DNA from: JBOHER01 sp050701115
Lineage (GTDB): Bacteria; Actinomycetota; Actinomycetes; Mycobacteriales; Pseudonocardiaceae
NCBI GenBank assembly: GCA_050701115.1
Contig: JBOHER010000064.1
Coordinates: forward strand, 1-7,183
DNA: 7,183 bases
Reading direction: 5' to 3'
Numbering within the stretch: the first letter of the stretch is position 1; each line of letters starts with the position of its first letter. Positions 5,532 through 7,183 of the stretch are shown in pieces. The notes below the pieces were generated by a model. That model was not told where the DNA came from. It saw nothing but the letters and a program-made list of their open reading frames with translations, and made no database searches. The position numbers were made by a program, and so were the translations under genes.

Positions 5532-7183
5532 GTGAGCACCACCCACACCCGGCTGGCGAGCTTCATCTGGTCGGTGGCCGACCTGCTACGCGGCGACTAC
5601 AAGCAGTCCGAGTACGGCAAGGTGATCCTGCCGTTCACCGTGCTGCGCAGGCTGGACTGCGTACTCGCCCCCACCAAAGACGCGGTGCTGGAACGCAAGG
5701 CGAAGCTGTCCGCTCAGGGCATTCAGAACACCGACAAGATGCTCAAGATGGCCTCCGGGGTGGATTTTTACAACACCGCGAAGCTGGACTTCGCCGCCTC
5801 GGTGCGCGACCAGGACAACGTGGCGAACAACCTGCGCTCCTACGTCGGCGCGTTCTCCGACAATGCGCGGGAGATCTTCGACGCCTACGAGTTCGCCGGT
5901 CAGCTGGACCGGCTCGACGGCGCGGGCATGACCTACCAGGTAGCGTCGAGGTTCGCCGGGCTGGACCTGCGGCCGGACGCGGTGTCCAACCATGACATGG
6001 GTTACGCGTTCGAGGAGCTGATCCGGAGGTTCTCGGAAATCTCCAATGAGACCGCGGGTGAGCACTTCACGCCGCGCGAGGTGATCCGGCTGATGGTGAA
6101 CCTGCTGCTCGCCCCGGACCAGGCGGACCTGACGACGCCGGGTGTGGTCAAGACGGTGCTCGACCCCGCATGCGGGACAGGAGGGATGCTCACCGCGGCC
6201 GAGGACTTCATCACCGAGCACAACCCGCACGCGAAGGTGGTGCCGCACGGCCAGGAACTGAATGCCGAGTCCTACGCGATCTGCAAGTCGGACATGCTGA
6301 TCAAGGGTGAGAGCGCGGGCAACATCAAGCTCGGCAACTCCTTCAGCCACGACAAGCACCCCGGCAAGCGGTTCGACTACCTGCTGGCCAATCCGCCGTT
6401 TGGCGTGGAGTGGAAGAAGGTCAAGAACGACGTCGAGGCCGAGGCCACGCGCGGGGTCGCCGGCCGGTTCGGCGCGGGCCTGCCCCGGATCAACGACGGT
6501 TCGCTGCTGTTCCTGCAGCACATGATCCATCACATGAAGCGTCCCGAGGACGGTGGCAGCAGGCTCGCGATCGTGTTCAACGGCTCACCGCTGTTCACCG
6601 GGGCGGCGGAGTCGGGTGAGTCGAAGATCCGGCAGTGGATCTTGGAGAACGACTGGCTGGAGGCGATCGTCGGGCTGCCGGATCAGCTGTTCTACAACAC
6701 CGGGATCTCCACGTATTTCTGGATTCTCACCAACCGCAAGGACGAAGCGCACCGCGGCAAGGTGATCCTGCTGGACGCCCGCGAGCACTGGGCGAAGATG
6801 CGCAAGTCCTTGGGGAACAAACGAAAGTACGTGCCGGACGCCGAGATCGCACGGCTGACCGAACTGTATGGGGAGGCGCTGACGGCCGCGTCGGATGAGT
6901 CGCATTCGATGCACGAGAAGGTGAAGGTGTTCTCCACACGGGACTTCGGGTACCGGCGAATCACCGTGGAGCGGCCGTTGCGGCTGCGGTTCGAGGTGAC
7001 CGAGGAAGCGCTGGCCGAGTTGGAGGTGGCCAAGCCGCTGGCGAGGTATGAGCGGAGGGAGAAGCTGATCGAGGCGCTGCGGACCCTGGTGGGAAGGCCC
7101 GCGATGTTCGCCCGCGCCGAGTTCGAGGGCACGTTGGCGGATGTGCTGGCACCACTGGGCAAGCTGCCCGCACCGGTGAGCAA
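5532..7183 (+). CDS. hsdM: Type I restriction-modification DNA methyltransferase subunit HsdM (C-terminus cut by window)
   Basis: The frame is open from a GTG for 550 codons plus two bases to the window edge. Residues ~8-150 (TRLASFIWSVADLLRGDYKQ at the start, then VLRRLDC) match the HsdM N-terminal helical domain. The N6-adenine methylase core follows: GEHFTPREV at 176-184 (SAM-binding motif X region), DPACGTGGM from D211 (motif I), and NPPFG from N287 (motif IV, catalytic). Downstream, LPDQLFYNTGISTYFWILTN is typical of type I M subunits. HsdM normally works as a dimer with one HsdS specificity subunit and modifies adenine; HsdR adds cleavage. It is already longer than the 529-residue EcoKI M subunit and belongs to a longer actinobacterial form. 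No hsdS or hsdR is within the window; the upstream methylase carries an S-like region that could supply specificity. AAGGGG precedes the start. Confidence 0.93.
   Translation, partial: MSTTHTRLASFIWSVADLLRGDYKQSEYGKVILPFTVLRRLDCVLAPTKDAVLERKAKLSAQGIQNTDKMLKMASGVDFYNTAKLDFAASVRDQDNVANNLRSYVGAFSDNAREIFDAYEFAGQLDRLDGAGMTYQVASRFAGLDLRPDAVSNHDMGYAFEELIRRFSEISNETAGEHFTPREVIRLMVNLLLAPDQADLTTPGVVKTVLDPACGTGGMLTAAEDFITEHNPHAKVVPHGQELNAESYAICKSDMLIKGESAGNIKLGNSFSHDKHPGKRFDYLLANPPFGVEWKKVKNDVEAEATRGVAGRFGAGLPRINDGSLLFLQHMIHHMKRPEDGGSRLAIVFNGSPLFTGAAESGESKIRQWILENDWLEAIVGLPDQLFYNTGISTYFWILTNRKDEAHRGKVILLDAREHWAKMRKSLGNKRKYVPDAEIARLTELYGEALTAASDESHSMHEKVKVFSTRDFGYRRITVERPLRLRFEVTEEALAELEVAKPLARYERREKLIEALRTLVGRPAMFARAEFEGTLADVLAPLGKLPAPVS

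Noticed and set aside
5586..6533. A 315-codon minus-strand frame over hsdM
   Set aside because: It is antisense to clear HsdM motifs; its product is rich in His, Val, Arg and Gly, with no recognisable domain.

Overview
The window is very GC-rich, high-GC actinobacterial DNA, with GTG starts, strong GGAGG-type ribosome sites and G/C-ending codons. An ESX-type WXG protein, a DUF3558 lipoprotein and a SigD-like sigma factor point to the Pseudonocardiaceae or a close relative (Amycolatopsis, Saccharopolyspora and similar). That placement comes from gene content and recall of families, not from a marker gene.

Left part (1-3401, minus strand): five genes read leftwards. First comes a SigD/ShbA-like ECF sigma factor (2802-3401). 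It overlaps by four bases a single-pass membrane protein with an exported Cys-containing domain (2245-2805). After a 105-base gap with palindromes and a possible ECF-type promoter follow a small helical protein (1690-2139), a DUF3558 lipoprotein (1061-1690) and a WXG/PPE-like secreted protein with a long Gly/Pro/Ala tail (1-1059, C-terminus outside the window). The last three are tightly coupled, with TGATG and TGATGTG junctions. They look like a cell-envelope or type VII secretion substrate cassette.

Middle (3402-3544): a divergent intergenic region. It holds four copies of a TCACG/CGTGA half-site, three of them as the longer CGTGAAC/GTTCACG, around possible promoters for both directions.

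Right part (3545-7183, plus strand): two DNA adenine methyltransferase genes in series. The first (640 aa) joins an N-terminal helix-turn-helix, an N6-adenine methylase core and a C-terminal region that looks like one HsdS target-recognition half. The second is a type I HsdM subunit, cut by the window end after 550 codons. Together they probably form the modification side of a type I-like restriction-modification or phage-defence locus; no nuclease or helicase subunit is visible here.

The most interesting candidate is the HTH-methylase-TRD fusion beside a normal HsdM, with the half-site cluster in front of it. No RNA genes, transposases or CRISPR arrays were seen.
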